Shown here piece after piece: positions 11,129-24,000 of a DNA stretch of 64,000 nucleotides. Under the pieces are notes generated by a model, which was not told the DNA's origin, did no database searches, and saw only the letters and a program-made list of their open reading frames with translations. Position 1 is the stretch's first letter. Each line of letters begins with the position of its first letter. The stretch spans positions 22,917,023 to 22,981,022 of the forward strand of contig CM060200.1 in assembly GCA_030562195.1 (NCBI GenBank), read 5' to 3'. This DNA comes from Nipponacmea schrenckii. Its lineage: Eukaryota; Mollusca; Gastropoda; Lottiidae. The position numbers and the translations under genes are program-made.

Positions 11129-14053
11129 AATGAACTGTTTATGACTAGCCTACATTTTTTATTTTCTTGTAGCCTAAATAGTTTTCTTGTGGCTGTTGTG
11201 CAAATTTTCTTGAAAAGGATGCATGAGTTGGTCAGGATGACCCTTGTGGACGCAACGTCATCTTTTTATTGTCGACAAAAAACATTTTGCGATTTCTGCA
11301 TGTCTTAATTATGTATTTGTAGACTGACACCATTCAAAAATCACATCGATCTTCCTGTGAAATCGATAATTACAATTAAGGGTTCCGTTTGTTCAGTTCT
11401 ATAAACCTGGAATCTGTTTGATCTATGTTTGGGTTGTAGATGATTTTATTGGGAACGAACGCTTGCTCACCACACGTTCCGGTGTCGAAACCTTCACTTC
11501 TCGAGGACTGCCCTGTGGACCTCGAGAATAAATAAAAATGTTATTGTAAATCGTACTGTTTATAAGAAATATAGAAATAGGCATAGGTAGGCCTACAGAA
11601 GGCCTAGATTATTCTGACATTATAGTAGGACCTATATTGCAATGTCAGAAATAGCATATCCAAATATCCAGTGCTTCTTTAATTTAACTGCTGTCTTGTT
11701 TATAACAGTTTTGTACAAAACAACATATAACTTGATGACACAGACTACAATGTTTTGACATCCTTGTGAAAAACTGAAAGTATTTTATATATTTAATAAT
11801 TATCCGATTAATTTGCTTATTACGACATATCTAAATATTGTAATTAGAAAGTTTAACAATAGATTGATAGAAAATAATATGTATAGTTTGTATCCTGTCT
11901 GAAACTACGTGAACGAGAACGAATATCACCATATAAAAAATTGTCCAGTCGTTAAAGATATTCGAATTGTGCATTATAAAGAATATTCTATAAATACAAT
12001 AGTTTCATTGAATTAATTCAGTTGTTATCTGTAAATAATGATAAATAATTGTTAAAAAGAACATTTAATTTAACTAACTAAATCACCATTTCAATCTGTT
12101 CTTTGTCCTGTGGTACATTATTGTAAGTGTATATTATAATATTTTGTATATACATGTAGTTGTATAATTATTTCTATATACTATTATTATATTATATGTA
12201 TTTTGTAATTGTCTCAAGAAAATAAAGTTTAGATTAGATATCAAAACCTGGTAGTTATCCTTTTCTTTGTGAAGTTTGTCAGTAAAATCAAACTGTAAAC
12301 TGAATTGTGAACAAAAAACAAAATAACTGATGTTGTCGGGATTAGGAATTGATTGTTACATTTTCTATATTACAGTTTAAACCAGCACATCGTTGTAGAA
12401 GACTTTACATAGACTTGGCATGCACAATATTTGTTTGCAACCCATGTTAGAACCTGATATATGAACTCTGAAATTTTTCAAGAATATACAAGCCCAGAAA
12501 CCAAATTAAGTGTATATAAGTCAATTCAGTTTAGACATTTTTTCTGTGAAAATTACAAACAATTGGATAAAAAATATTTAAAAGTTACAAGGACTCTATC
12601 ATACGCACAGATGTTATGAGAGATTTTAATTAAAAGAAAAAGAAAATTTTATATAAGGTAAACAAAATAAATTATCTGATAATTTTATCTGAGATTACCA
12701 AAACCGCAAAACACTAGACAACACTCTGTATAGAAGAAATTATACGCTATAGGTTTATATACATACTAAGATTATCATTTGAATCCATTTTTTTTAAACT
12801 AACGGTAGACTTGATTTCTACAGGAACAAGTTTAAAAACAAATCCACATCAATGTACATGTATTTAATTGGAATGTCTGCTCCCCATTTTCTAGCTTTCT
12901 TAACAATATAATCTAATTAGCAATATATTAATGATAATTAACATCAAAGAGATAAATTCTAAATTTATCATAATTCACAGAAGTATGTAGATCTAAAGTG
13001 CAATCGACATGTTTTGTTTTTAAAGGAATAAAGGTACTACAGTGTTTCGATTATTGGTTTAAGACCTCGACAAAGAACCAGAAGTGCTTCGACGGATTAT
13101 GCTGATAAGATTTCTTCGCGATCAAACCACAAAAAGGATTTAGATATTCCAAGAAGTTGTATCTGTAGTTTACTTATTCTTTATATCAACAATGTAAATG
13201 TAAAGAAGAATAAATGTATTTGAAATTATAATAATAGAGAAGTCCCATCGTAAGCGTCAATGTGTTTCCGTACCGCCTTTTTCTTTTCGTTACAAGAGAA
13301 ACTTAAAGGGGACCATGCGTTTTGCAAAATAAGAAGTGGAACCATCATGAGAACAATTGATTCTCGTGACAAATTAAATGCTTTCAAAAACAGTTAATTA
13401 CACAGAGATAATCTGCAGCAATTAAAGTACTTATAATCATAATGATATTTATAACCTACTGTTGTGAACATGTCAACAAATATTATCATTGTAAAATCAA
13501 TATTAATATTTCAAATTAATAATCGATCAGATGAAAATCCGTTAATTCCATCAGATTAAAGGGTATTACACAAAAAACGCGTGCTTGATTTAAAACAATG
13601 GTTTAGCGGATACCATTCCCACGGTAAAAAGATGAAATTAGAAATTACAAGATTCGATTTGTCTGTCAATGGTCTACTGAAGTGAGCAGTGTTTGTTGTT
13701 TAGGGATTGTTGAAGTACATGGGTGTGAAAATTAGGTGAAAATGAGGGCTGAAGATTAAGAGACAATATGTTCATCAACCACTGTACATACCCTCTAATC
13801 ACCTGCCACAATATAATGAGGTGTTGACATTCAACCTTCTGGAACCATCTTTACCTTCATCTTATTGGTCAATACTTTCACGTGACAAGCATTAACCAAT
13901 CATGGTCGTTTGACCTTTGACATGTAAACTAAAATTATTTGGAAGCACGTGTGGTAATATAATCCCGTGTGGTCAGAAATTTAAAGTTATTATTTGAGTT
14001 CGTTCGGATTGCGCATTTCAATATTTTGTGAAATAATTCCAAAAAAGGACAAT
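11129..14053. other. 3' UTR of the PHF24-like gene and spacer to the EGF-CFC gene
   Basis: AATAAA occurs near 11,527 and at 12221-12226, so the 3' UTR may extend about 1.1 kb. From about 12,250 to 14,053 the sequence is AT-rich with no coding signal. Its last 200 bases contain two CACGTG-type E-boxes (near 13,878 and 13,945) before the EGF-CFC start codon. Confidence 0.45.
12221..12226 (+). terminator. Distal poly(A) signal of the PHF24-like gene
   Basis: AATAAAG followed by a T/A-rich stretch, about 1.1 kb after the stop. A nearer AATAAA at about 11,527 is an alternative. Confidence 0.4.
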
Positions 14054-17000
14054 ATGGATATTTCTTATTTGACAAGGTAAGCGGGGATGTCTCTTTAATG
14101 TCATCGTTTTGAAGTTTGTAAAGATAGCCGTCAAAAATATTTTCAGCATCTGATTCATGTATCTAGATCGATATGAATATGTAATATATGTATCTTACTG
14201 TAATGCATTATCGCTGTTCTGGTCTACGTTGAAACCCAAAACTTTCTTTTCACAATATTCAAGCTGTCATGATGTATATTATGAATTATTGATTTTAATT
14301 TCGATCCAGCCTTAAGTTTATAGTTAACATTAATTATTGTTTGCATCAGTTTCATATTCACTCTCTGTTTTGTTTATGGCCATGATAAGGAACACAATTG
14401 TAGATTAAATTATCTTTTTTAAGATATCAATGTTTTTGTTATTTTCAGATGCGTTTTGTTATTGGTTGGTGTTATTTTGACGTCCGAAATTGTTGAATCT
14501 AAGAAAGGTACGTTTATTCATATCAAACCTCAGCTTTCATTTTTCATATTTGATCTGAATCGGTAACACAAATTGGGATTTTTAAAAACTGTCCAAGTTG
14601 GAATGGAAAGTTAGTCTGATTTTCTTTGAATGCTAGTGTATCAATTAGTCTATTTTGTCAACACAAAACTTGTATATTTTAAACACCACTGTCTTGAATT
14701 TTTCTAAGACGGTCAGCTGTACAAACATAGAACTCATTCTGTATGCGGTTTGTTCTTTAAATCATTTTGATCATCGATAATCCATTGTTCTTTTATCCTC
14801 ATTATCGCCTTAGTGGATTATCCCGATTATTGAAATCTGGTTTCTTACAACCCTAATATTATGGCTAGATATGAGATTGAATCTGCAAAAGGAAGATAAT
14901 GTAGATTTTACTACAACTAAATTCTGGCGTCAGATTCGATTTTTTGTTGTTGTAATTAACGAAAGTCAAAATGATCAAAGGATATTTTTAAAGATGTCTA
15001 GACTTACAAAAATTCATAACTTTTCTAAAGGTCTTGAAATGGACCGAAAGTTGTCAGCCATACCGCTACTTTGAAATCATTGTTGAAGCACAGTTTAACT
15101 TTTGACAAGTTTATGGTAAAATGATTGAGATAATAAAATAGATTCACCGGCCCTTAAAATGAGAAACATGATTTTAGCGGACCCTAAGAGTTGATAGTTA
15201 GATGATAAGTCTGGTGCATAAACATCAGTAGCTGATAAACATCGTAACAAAATACTTAAATACCCATATTGAATTCTATGGGGTTGGTCAACTCATTGTA
15301 TTATCAGTCTCCATCTATTCTGCTATCAACAAGTTTGCAGACGTGCAATCAGCAAAGACGTCAAAAGCTTTTAACAGCAGACGTTAGGATTTACAAAGCA
15401 GGGCAGTTCTAATTGAATCTGACAGATCTGCACATTATCAAATATAACGCTTATCAATGATGGTTGTCGAGGAATTCTCCATTTCTTAGCAACCAGAATA
15501 CTTCTCATTCATGTCATTTTATAACTTAAACATTGACATAACTTTAACATACACCGAAATTACAATCCTTGTGGACCCCCTATAGGTTATTACATCGTCT
15601 GTTTACAATTATTTACACACAATATAACCGTTATACTTTGTTGATATTCCGTTGAAAACATCATAGGGTAATTTTATTTGCATTTCGGCTGGATTTATGA
15701 GGTAATTATTAAATATCGTGCACAGTCTGTTTGTGTTGACCCCTTTTATATGGTCTTTAGCGATTCGACAGAATAGATCACTATGTTGGATCAAAGGAGA
15801 TCTTGTATATATTGCGAGTAATGGTCAATTCCAAACCTTATAATATTTGCTCGGTAAGGAGCACGATCTTATTTTGAAAAATAAATTATCATTTCAGATA
15901 CACCAAAGTGGATCAAACGATCTTTGAAAAAAGAAAAAATTCGACACCACCATGACGGGTTTATGAAAAAACAATCATCGGAAAGTTTTGGTAAATATTG
16001 AATCTATGTTTTTTTCCATGACATTAACCCTTTATTGTGAACAACAAACCTGTAGAAATTCAACGATACAAGTTGAGGTCATCGCAAATTCATTAACAAA
16101 ATATTAGAACAATGAGGGTCTAACATGAGTACCTTGCGTAACTTCTAATTGTTCTCAAGTACAAATTATCGTTATATTTGGGTCATTGGCGAGATATAGT
16201 GTCTTCAATATTTGACAAAACTCTCTAAATGATCCTCAATAATTCATAAAGTAAAGTTCCCATATTTTAATTGTAATTAGAGGATAGTGTCAAACAAGTT
16301 TTATCGACCCTTTAAAATAAGATGTTATGCAAGTTTTGTGGACAGTTCGATTTAACAAATTTATTAAGCATGTATTAATAAACGATAAGATGATAAACAA
16401 AGAATTTTGTCTTAAAATTTAGAGACACATAAGTATAGCTATGCATAAAGAAACCAAATTTTCTTTAATAATTTAACCTGCTTATGACAATTTGATGTAT
16501 CTATCTATCAATGGTTTCAATACAGATTTGTCAATTAAATCCTAGGTAACGGGATTTAAATTGTAACAAGTTAAAAGTAATATATTGACAATTATAACTC
16601 TCTCAGTTTGGCAGTGTTGATTTATACTCTTTTGACTGGGTGTTGACTGATTGAATGAATAAGCCCCGTGTCTTTGCCTATCATAAATGTCAGAGGCCCT
16701 TAACTACCCCCCATGGACCATCATACCAAGCGAGTCGAATTGGAGTAACAGAATCATTAAACACTAAAGCAATGGAGAAAAACATGGCTCAAATAAACTT
16801 TGTAGCCGGCATTCGATATTGAAAAAAAAAAACGAAAAAAATGGCTTGGTCGGTTGATACAAATCGAAATCGCCCGGAACCACCCTCGCCTGCGGGTGGA
16901 TAAGTGGGTCATTGAAATTACAACAAATGACAACAAAGTAGAACACAACATTAATTGTTTTGAAACCCGCCCACAAACAATTATCCCTCTTCTCCTTCTT

Positions 17001-18544
17001 TAGTCACTATTATATTTTTCGTACATCAGCACCTTCGGACAATCGTGAATAACCTAATTAGACTCCCCCGGGGAAATCAAAACTAACGAAATCACTCCAA
17101 CACTATTTGTGGGTTTTTTTTACGAGAGAACTATTCTGTTTAAAATCCTCTATTACCTTCTTACTATACTATTCTTATCCACCTCTTCAAACCTACTCGT
17201 TAGTTTTCCTTCACAGATTTCATAAATGAACCAAATCGTTCATTCATTTTCACACAATATCATTTAATTCTATTTAGCAAATGAAAACATTTAAGCAAAA
17301 CCATACGCATTTCGGTCTTATAAGTCTAATGGATGTTCATTTTAGGCGATTCTTAATATTCAATTGAACTGTTTCATTCATTAAAATAATATTATTTCTT
17401 TTTCAGACAATCCACAAGCCTATAAAGCTACATGCTGTAAAAATGGCGGACGTTGTATCATGGGGTCATTTTGTCATTGTAAAAAGTAAGTAAATAATTT
17501 TATAAACGGACAAACAATGATGCAATAATGCTATTGGAATATTAGCAACTCTCTTAGTTATCAGTAAATCCATATAACTGTCCCAATGCCTCTTAAAGTC
17601 GGACCGATAATCCATGACTTTTCGATTTCAGAAACTATTATGGACGATATTGTGAACATAAATCAGACAACAAGAAATGTGGTAAATTTAAACATGGAGT
17701 ATGGTTGAAATCAGGCTGTAATCTATGTCGATGTTTTGATGGTGTATTGAGCTGTATTCCCAGAGCTTACAGTGGTTGTGGTGAGTCGACTACTGTTTAA
17801 ATTCAATATAGGCTATATTTGAGGAAGGAAGGATAGTGACTTGCGATAACATAATACAGTCTGTTAGGGAATAATATCTCGAAGAGTTAGTCTTTTTAAG
17901 AACTATAGGACGCCTTGTAAAATGACCAAGAGCTCGCAATACTTGGGTTGTGAAACAAAGTATGATATAAAAAAAAATTGTATCGTTTTGGGATGCCTTC
18001 AATGCAGATGTCGATTTCTTTTCTGTGATTAAATATTTGTAATTCCCATATAGCATAGGTTTTTGTTTTTGAAGCAGGCTAATAATCTCCAGAAGGGCCT
18101 TAAATGGGAGGTTAGAACCCCTAGAGAGAAGATAGCTCATTACGAATCAACGATGGGGCTTATATTGGTGTTGTATTACTGTATTACCCAGCTGGGGCCA
18201 GTACTGGTTCCTAAAGCAACGATAGTAAAGTTTCAACTTAAATAACCGGCTCCTCATAAGGGTTTGAGGGCAAACGGGGCAAATGCAGTATTCATAACTG
18301 TTATATTATTTCAAAAAGGGCTTATATAAACTGTTTTTAATTTTCAGATGATCAGCCAGTAAACGTTCGAGATAAATACAATCCCGACGATGAAGTTTAC
18401 GTCTTCCCTTCAGAAACAGAAGAGAAAGTTGATGAAGATTTTGATTACTATGATGGTACTCTATCGTCTGCTGACAACCTTTCTGAGACATGGATTTCTG
18501 TTTTATCAGCTGTGGTTTTGAGTGTTAGAATCATATACCGTTGA
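14054..18544 (+). CDS. EGF-CFC (cripto-like): EGF-CFC family protein (Cripto/TDGF1/Cryptic type)
   Basis: Six short exons (14054-14076, 14449-14507, 15898-15990, 17407-17485, 17632-17780, 18348-18544), all GT-AG, join in frame to 199 aa. Residues 1-25 are a signal peptide. Residues 68-92 form an EGF-like domain with six cysteines in the family spacing (CCKNGGRCIMGSFCHC, then YYGRYCEH). Residues 101-134 form a CFC domain with six cysteines (C101, C114, C117, C119, C126, C134). H106 and W109 keep the H-x-x-W spacing of the Cripto residues known to contact the type I receptor ALK4. An acidic stalk (about 135-180) leads to a hydrophobic C terminus (WISVLSAVVLSVRII), consistent with a GPI-anchor signal. 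EGF-CFC proteins are membrane-anchored co-receptors for Nodal/Vg1-type TGF-beta ligands. One departure is R74, where Cripto has the O-fucosylated Thr. Family assignment is very strong; naming a particular vertebrate paralogue would go too far. Confidence 0.93.
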
Positions 18545-18713
18545 TTTAAAAATCGAGAAATAGATGAGTCCATGAAAGGTTTCGATCAAAATGGTTGAAG
18601 ACGATCGGATGGAATATGGAAGAGTATATGCCAACCAGCTAAGCGGAATGAGGAACTGTCCTCAGAAGAAGACGAGATATGGATATGAGACAGATGAGAT
18701 TTTCTTGTAGTGA

Positions 18714-18719
18714 AATAAA
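18714..18719 (+). terminator. Poly(A) signal of the EGF-CFC gene
   Basis: AATAAAG 170 bases after the stop codon. Confidence 0.5.
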
Positions 18720-21050
18720 GTCTCAATAGTGTATAATATGTACAAGACTAATTGAGATAAGAAAATTCAATCTATCTTAATCTCTGTTAAGATAACAGTA
18801 CTTTAAACAAAATGACATGTTATGGAATTACATGTAATTGAGGCCAAAAATTCTGGGAGGTCAATGTGCATTCCGTCCACTATTTAATATATTATATGCA
18901 TTGTTAGTGCCATTTATTTTATGATGTTGTTTGTTATAATAGATTGCCGTGTAAATAAACTAATTTATTTGTTCACATTTTCATTTGATCGATTCAACCG
19001 ATATATTTTTCATTATAAATAAGAAACATAGATTAGCGACTAAGAGATGTCTGACTTGGGATTATCCATGTATTAGATACGTGCACCAACTAACTTTGTT
19101 GTGAGGGATAAATTAGAGCTATCGTCAACATTGACTTGCGAACCTCTGGTAAAATATTTCAAAGGTTTTGGTCAATGTCTTTAATGTGCACCGTCAGTTG
19201 GGGTAGAATATGCACCTTATAAACGCAAGTCTGCATCTCGCTCATGAAGACCACTACATAAATAAACTAATATTTAATTCAATCCTTATTGGTTATTTTT
19301 GTCATTTTACTAAACCTTACCCTTCTTTCATTTAAGTCGTTTTTTAGGAAAAATCCCTCAGTTCAACAAATAAAAATGTTATTATTATTACCATGGTTAA
19401 TATTGTTCCTATGGGAACCAGTATTCCTCTTATATATTTCAGATTTAGAAGCTTGTGAACTTTATTTTTAATATTTTATATTTTTTCACAAACAATTCTC
19501 TCTCACAAGAGGTTACGCCTACATACCTGCGCTTTCGTAATATCACTTACCCGTAATGTGACAACCCACAATTCCTAATGGGAAGCTTTAACCCATAATA
19601 ACTTCCATCTGTGACTTCATATTCTGGAAGTGATACAGCTAACAAAATCTTGATATGATGGATCGGCTGAGAAATTAAATACTTGAATGCCTAGCTTGAG
19701 TATGTCAAATGCTAGTAAAAACAGATCTTGCCAAGAGGTTTATGAAGACATAGTAACGTAGATTTCCTATACACAAACCGAATATGGTCTTTGGGGTTAT
19801 TTGGTAACATGTATACATATTTTTTTATTATAAACATTCTATAATAATAGACAGTACAACTAGTTCTTATCAATATTGTAAACATAGATTCCAAGGTTTG
19901 GATGATACTGTGTATAGATAAGGATATAAAGAAGAAAACAGACTACGGTCGTTCTTTGTAAATCAATATAATTTTTAAGCCAATTGGAATTTTGCTTCCA
20001 TTTCTGCTAATGGTCATAAATTGAATCTGCATTGATAAACAGTCAAATATGGGTACACAAGGGACATTTTCAATTGACAATTTTGTTTTTTATAGTTCCC
20101 AAAACAAAACAAAAGTTTCTTTACTGAACAAAGGTACAAAAAGGATGGGAAACAAATAAGATATGTGCTGTACGTGAAGGTCCAAGCAGCCAGTGCGTTT
20201 TACACATGAAAAAGTCAATTTCATCCATCTACAAAAAGTGTATAAACAGAGATAGCAAGCCATTGTTTTTTCAATGTGAAAATACATCCTATGATCACAA
20301 TTATAGTGAATATTTATTATCATTGCACATTTCTTTTCTAATATGTGTATTAAATATGTACTATTCAGGTAAATTTTATTTCTGATAACAATTTAAGGTC
20401 AGTTGATTTTGAGACTCACATTTCAATACTAACAAAATATTGTCTAAACCAATAACAAATCAAATCACACAACAATAATGTCAATTATGTGAATAATAGT
20501 TTGTAATTTTACATATAACTTCATGACTGAGGCCTGAAGAACTAGAAATCTATAATCTCTTTCATTTCTTTAATACTTTTATTTCATAGCACCTGTCAGT
20601 GCCTCAAGATTGAAGCTGGTGCTGTAGCTCACGGCCCCTGGCAAGCCCACAGTGCTGCACAGTCCAGACTAGTGCTTTCTGATTTGGACTAGGTGCTTTC
20701 AGATCTTGAACAACTATTACAGGTTATATCATTTACCTAACGATTCATACCTACATGGCCTTAGTTAGATTTTTTCTACAGTATGGCCGTTTCCATGTCT
20801 TATAAGTCATAGCTATCTAATCTAAGCTAATCATTTCAAAAAGCAAGCTCACAGATACAGTTAATCATGTCATTGTTTTTGTGCCAATCATGTGAATTGT
20901 GTTTGGACCAGTGCTTGTAATAATTCATTTAAAAAAATCCAACTCCTATCTCACTAAAAATGACATTAAAATAAATTTCAAAAATCTTTATATATCTGTA
21001 CGCAATTGCTTGACAATATAATACTAGTATCAATATTAACAAAACACCCG
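18720..21050. other. Convergent intergenic region
   Basis: Lies between the 3' ends of the EGF-CFC gene (+) and DBT (-). AT-rich, with only short chance ORFs. A TTTATT near 20,578 could be the DBT poly(A) signal on the minus strand. Confidence 0.4.
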
Positions 21051-24000
21051 TTATTTTAAATTTAATATCATCGTTGCTGGATTTTCTAAATAACTTTTCC
21101 ATTTATTGGAGAACCTTGCCATAGTGGCTCCATCTATTATTCTATGATCAGCTGACCAACTTATATTCATTATGGAAGATTTTATAACGTTTCCATGATA
21201 ATCAAATCTTGGTAATAACTAGAAAATAAAAACCATGTTTATGTTTACTTCAATTGTCATGTCATATGACCATTTTCTGTCTTGTGCAAGATTTGCACTT
21301 GATAAATAAGGATACATGTTTACAGAACAAATGGCATGTTTAAGAGGTAAAAGCAACAGAATAGTTTACCTGTATTTTACCAATAGCTCCTATGGCTACT
21401 TGTGGAGGTTGTATCACAGGTTTTGCGTATGTACCACCAATCTATAAAAGGAATTGTAAATTTACACATTCTCCATGAAGTTTGTTTTGAACTAAAATGC
21501 ATTGCATTATTTTCCTCCTATACTGCTGTTGATGCATCTATCATAATTAAGAATAGACTATTCTTTCAGGATATTATTTCCTAGATTATAACTATAAGCA
21601 AGCTGAAAATTTATAGTGAATAGCTATGCCTCATACCTTATATCCATTCAATTACTCGCAAGGATAAATGAGTACTTACCGTTCCTATATTGGAGAGACT
21701 GAAAGTACCATTTGCTAAATCATTGGTCCCAAGTTTCCCGGCCTTGCCCAGCTTCTGTAATCTATTCAATTCCTCAGCTATTTCAAATATACTTAAAGAC
21801 TGGACATTTTTTATATTTGGTACATTTAAACCTTCTGGTGTATCCATAGCAATACCTATATTATGTGCAGCCTAAAAAAAAATAATGACATTTAGTTTAT
21901 TCTGTGTATTCTGTGTTTGCGTTCAGTTAACCTATCCCCATGGTTGACTTTGTCGTTCATTAAAGGGGCCCAGGCTTGATTTTTAAGGGTCGTTTTTGGC
22001 CTTTGTTACATTTAACAAGTGGTTGCCTAGCAAGATACGCCCACTTTAAAATATATTTTCTGTTTTAACACAGGCAAAAACTCTAGGATTATTTAGGTCC
22101 AATCCAAGTTCTCGTCAATATAAATTTTCACACCAAATTTCATTCTATTTCGACGCAATTTTAATTAGGCAAGGCCAATAACTCAAAAAACGTTCACATA
22201 TAAATTGTCACGATCAAACTTGTCCAAGATTTCAAAAATATAAATTTTGCCGCGTTTTGGCTAAGTCAAGTGCAATAACTCAAAAACCGTTCATCGAAAA
22301 ATCGCCAATTTCGAACTTGTCCAAGATCTCATCAATATAAATGATCACAGCAAGTTTCAGTTAAATCCGATGAAAACTGTAGTCTCTATTGCGTTCACAT
22401 GCCAATTTTGACGCGTTTTGGCTAAGTCAAGTGCAATAACTCAAAAACCGTTGGTCGAAAAATCGCCAATTTCGAACTTGTCCGAGATCTCATCAATATT
22501 AATGATCACAGAAAGTTTCATTTAAATCCGATGAAAACTGTAGTCTCTATCGCGTTCACAAGCCAATTTTGACGCGTTTTGGCAAAGTCAAGTGCAATAA
22601 CTCAAAAACCGTTCATCGAAAAATCACCAATTTCGAACTTGTCCGAGATCTCATCAATATAAATGATCACAGCAAGTTTCATTCAAATCCGACAAAAACT
22701 GTAGCCTCTATTGCGTTCACAAGCAATTGTGGACGGACGGACCACATTATAATGTGGGCGTATAAAAAGTCCTCAGAAATATTCAAGCTCTGAGAAAATC
22801 GCAAAATACCTTGAAATATGCCTCAAACAAAAAATTTCACTTTTATTTTTTTTTTCCGTGCTGTACGCGGCTGGTCTCCAGTCAGTCTGAAAATTGTGTG
22901 TCCTGTTGACAAAGTCTACAATTGAAAAATGTGTTGTAGTCTGTTTATATAGATGACACTATTGCACGACGGGAAGGATAACTCTTTGATTATCAAGACG
23001 AAACGTTTTCCAATATGGCGGGACGTTCGTAATTTCTTAAGTCATTATGATTTTTCAAACACAGATAATTATGGATACACATGGATTTGAAAGCTCAAAT
23101 TTCAAAGGTAAGCTCTGTAGACTATTTCTGATTAGCTAACCAAAAGATTTCATGTGTTTGAGGCTGTCGGATGATTGTCCGAAACAAATAAAGCCTGGTC
23201 CCCTTTAACACTTGAGTCGATGACAACATTTTGACTTGATTATAACAATATCATGATTAAAACCAATTTACCTTGTAAGTAATGTTTTGACAGTTTGCAT
23301 CTAAACTGGAGTTTAATATAGGGAAATCTGTCAGTGCCATTGAAGCTGCCTGCAAAATACAAACACTTCAAAGTTAAATTAAAGATGTAAATGGTTAAAC
23401 TAAAGAAAAAATAAATAACTAGAATTGCTTAAAATTATGAACGTATTTCGAGAGCCTTAAAATATTATGTAGGCTAAATTTGCAATGACCTACATCTAGA
23501 CAATATATTGAATATCATATGACCTAGTTTTCAAACTCATAAAATAATAAGGTCACACCTTCAGTAACGGTTAAAAATGGCGAAAATATGAAAACTATCA
23601 ATTTTTGCTGTATTTAAGTACACTTATCTCTATGAATTTTTTAAGTAAGCCAAATTAAAAAATACCTACTCGTAGACAATATATTGAATATTATTTGACC
23701 TAATTTTCAAGGTCATAGATTAAGTGGGTCACACCTTCCGTAGCCGTTAAAGTGACCTCATTTTGAAAAAATCGAAATTTGAAAATCGGCCTCCTAGAAA
23801 AGGTAGATAATGATCCAATGTATCTATGTGCTAAATTTTATCGAAATCGGTCTATCAATAGTGTCTGAATTTCGGCTTTAAGAATTGTAATGAAAATTCA
23901 AATTGGCAGCCGCTATGGCAGCTTGACTAAATCATTTAAGTCAAATCGATTACTATTGACAAGTTATTTATAAAACAGTTTTCACTTTTCACTGTTACAG

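Noticed and set aside
17411..17418. AATCCACA, a FoxH1-type motif in the EGF-CFC gene
   Set aside because: It lies inside coding exon 4, and an 8-base match is expected by chance.
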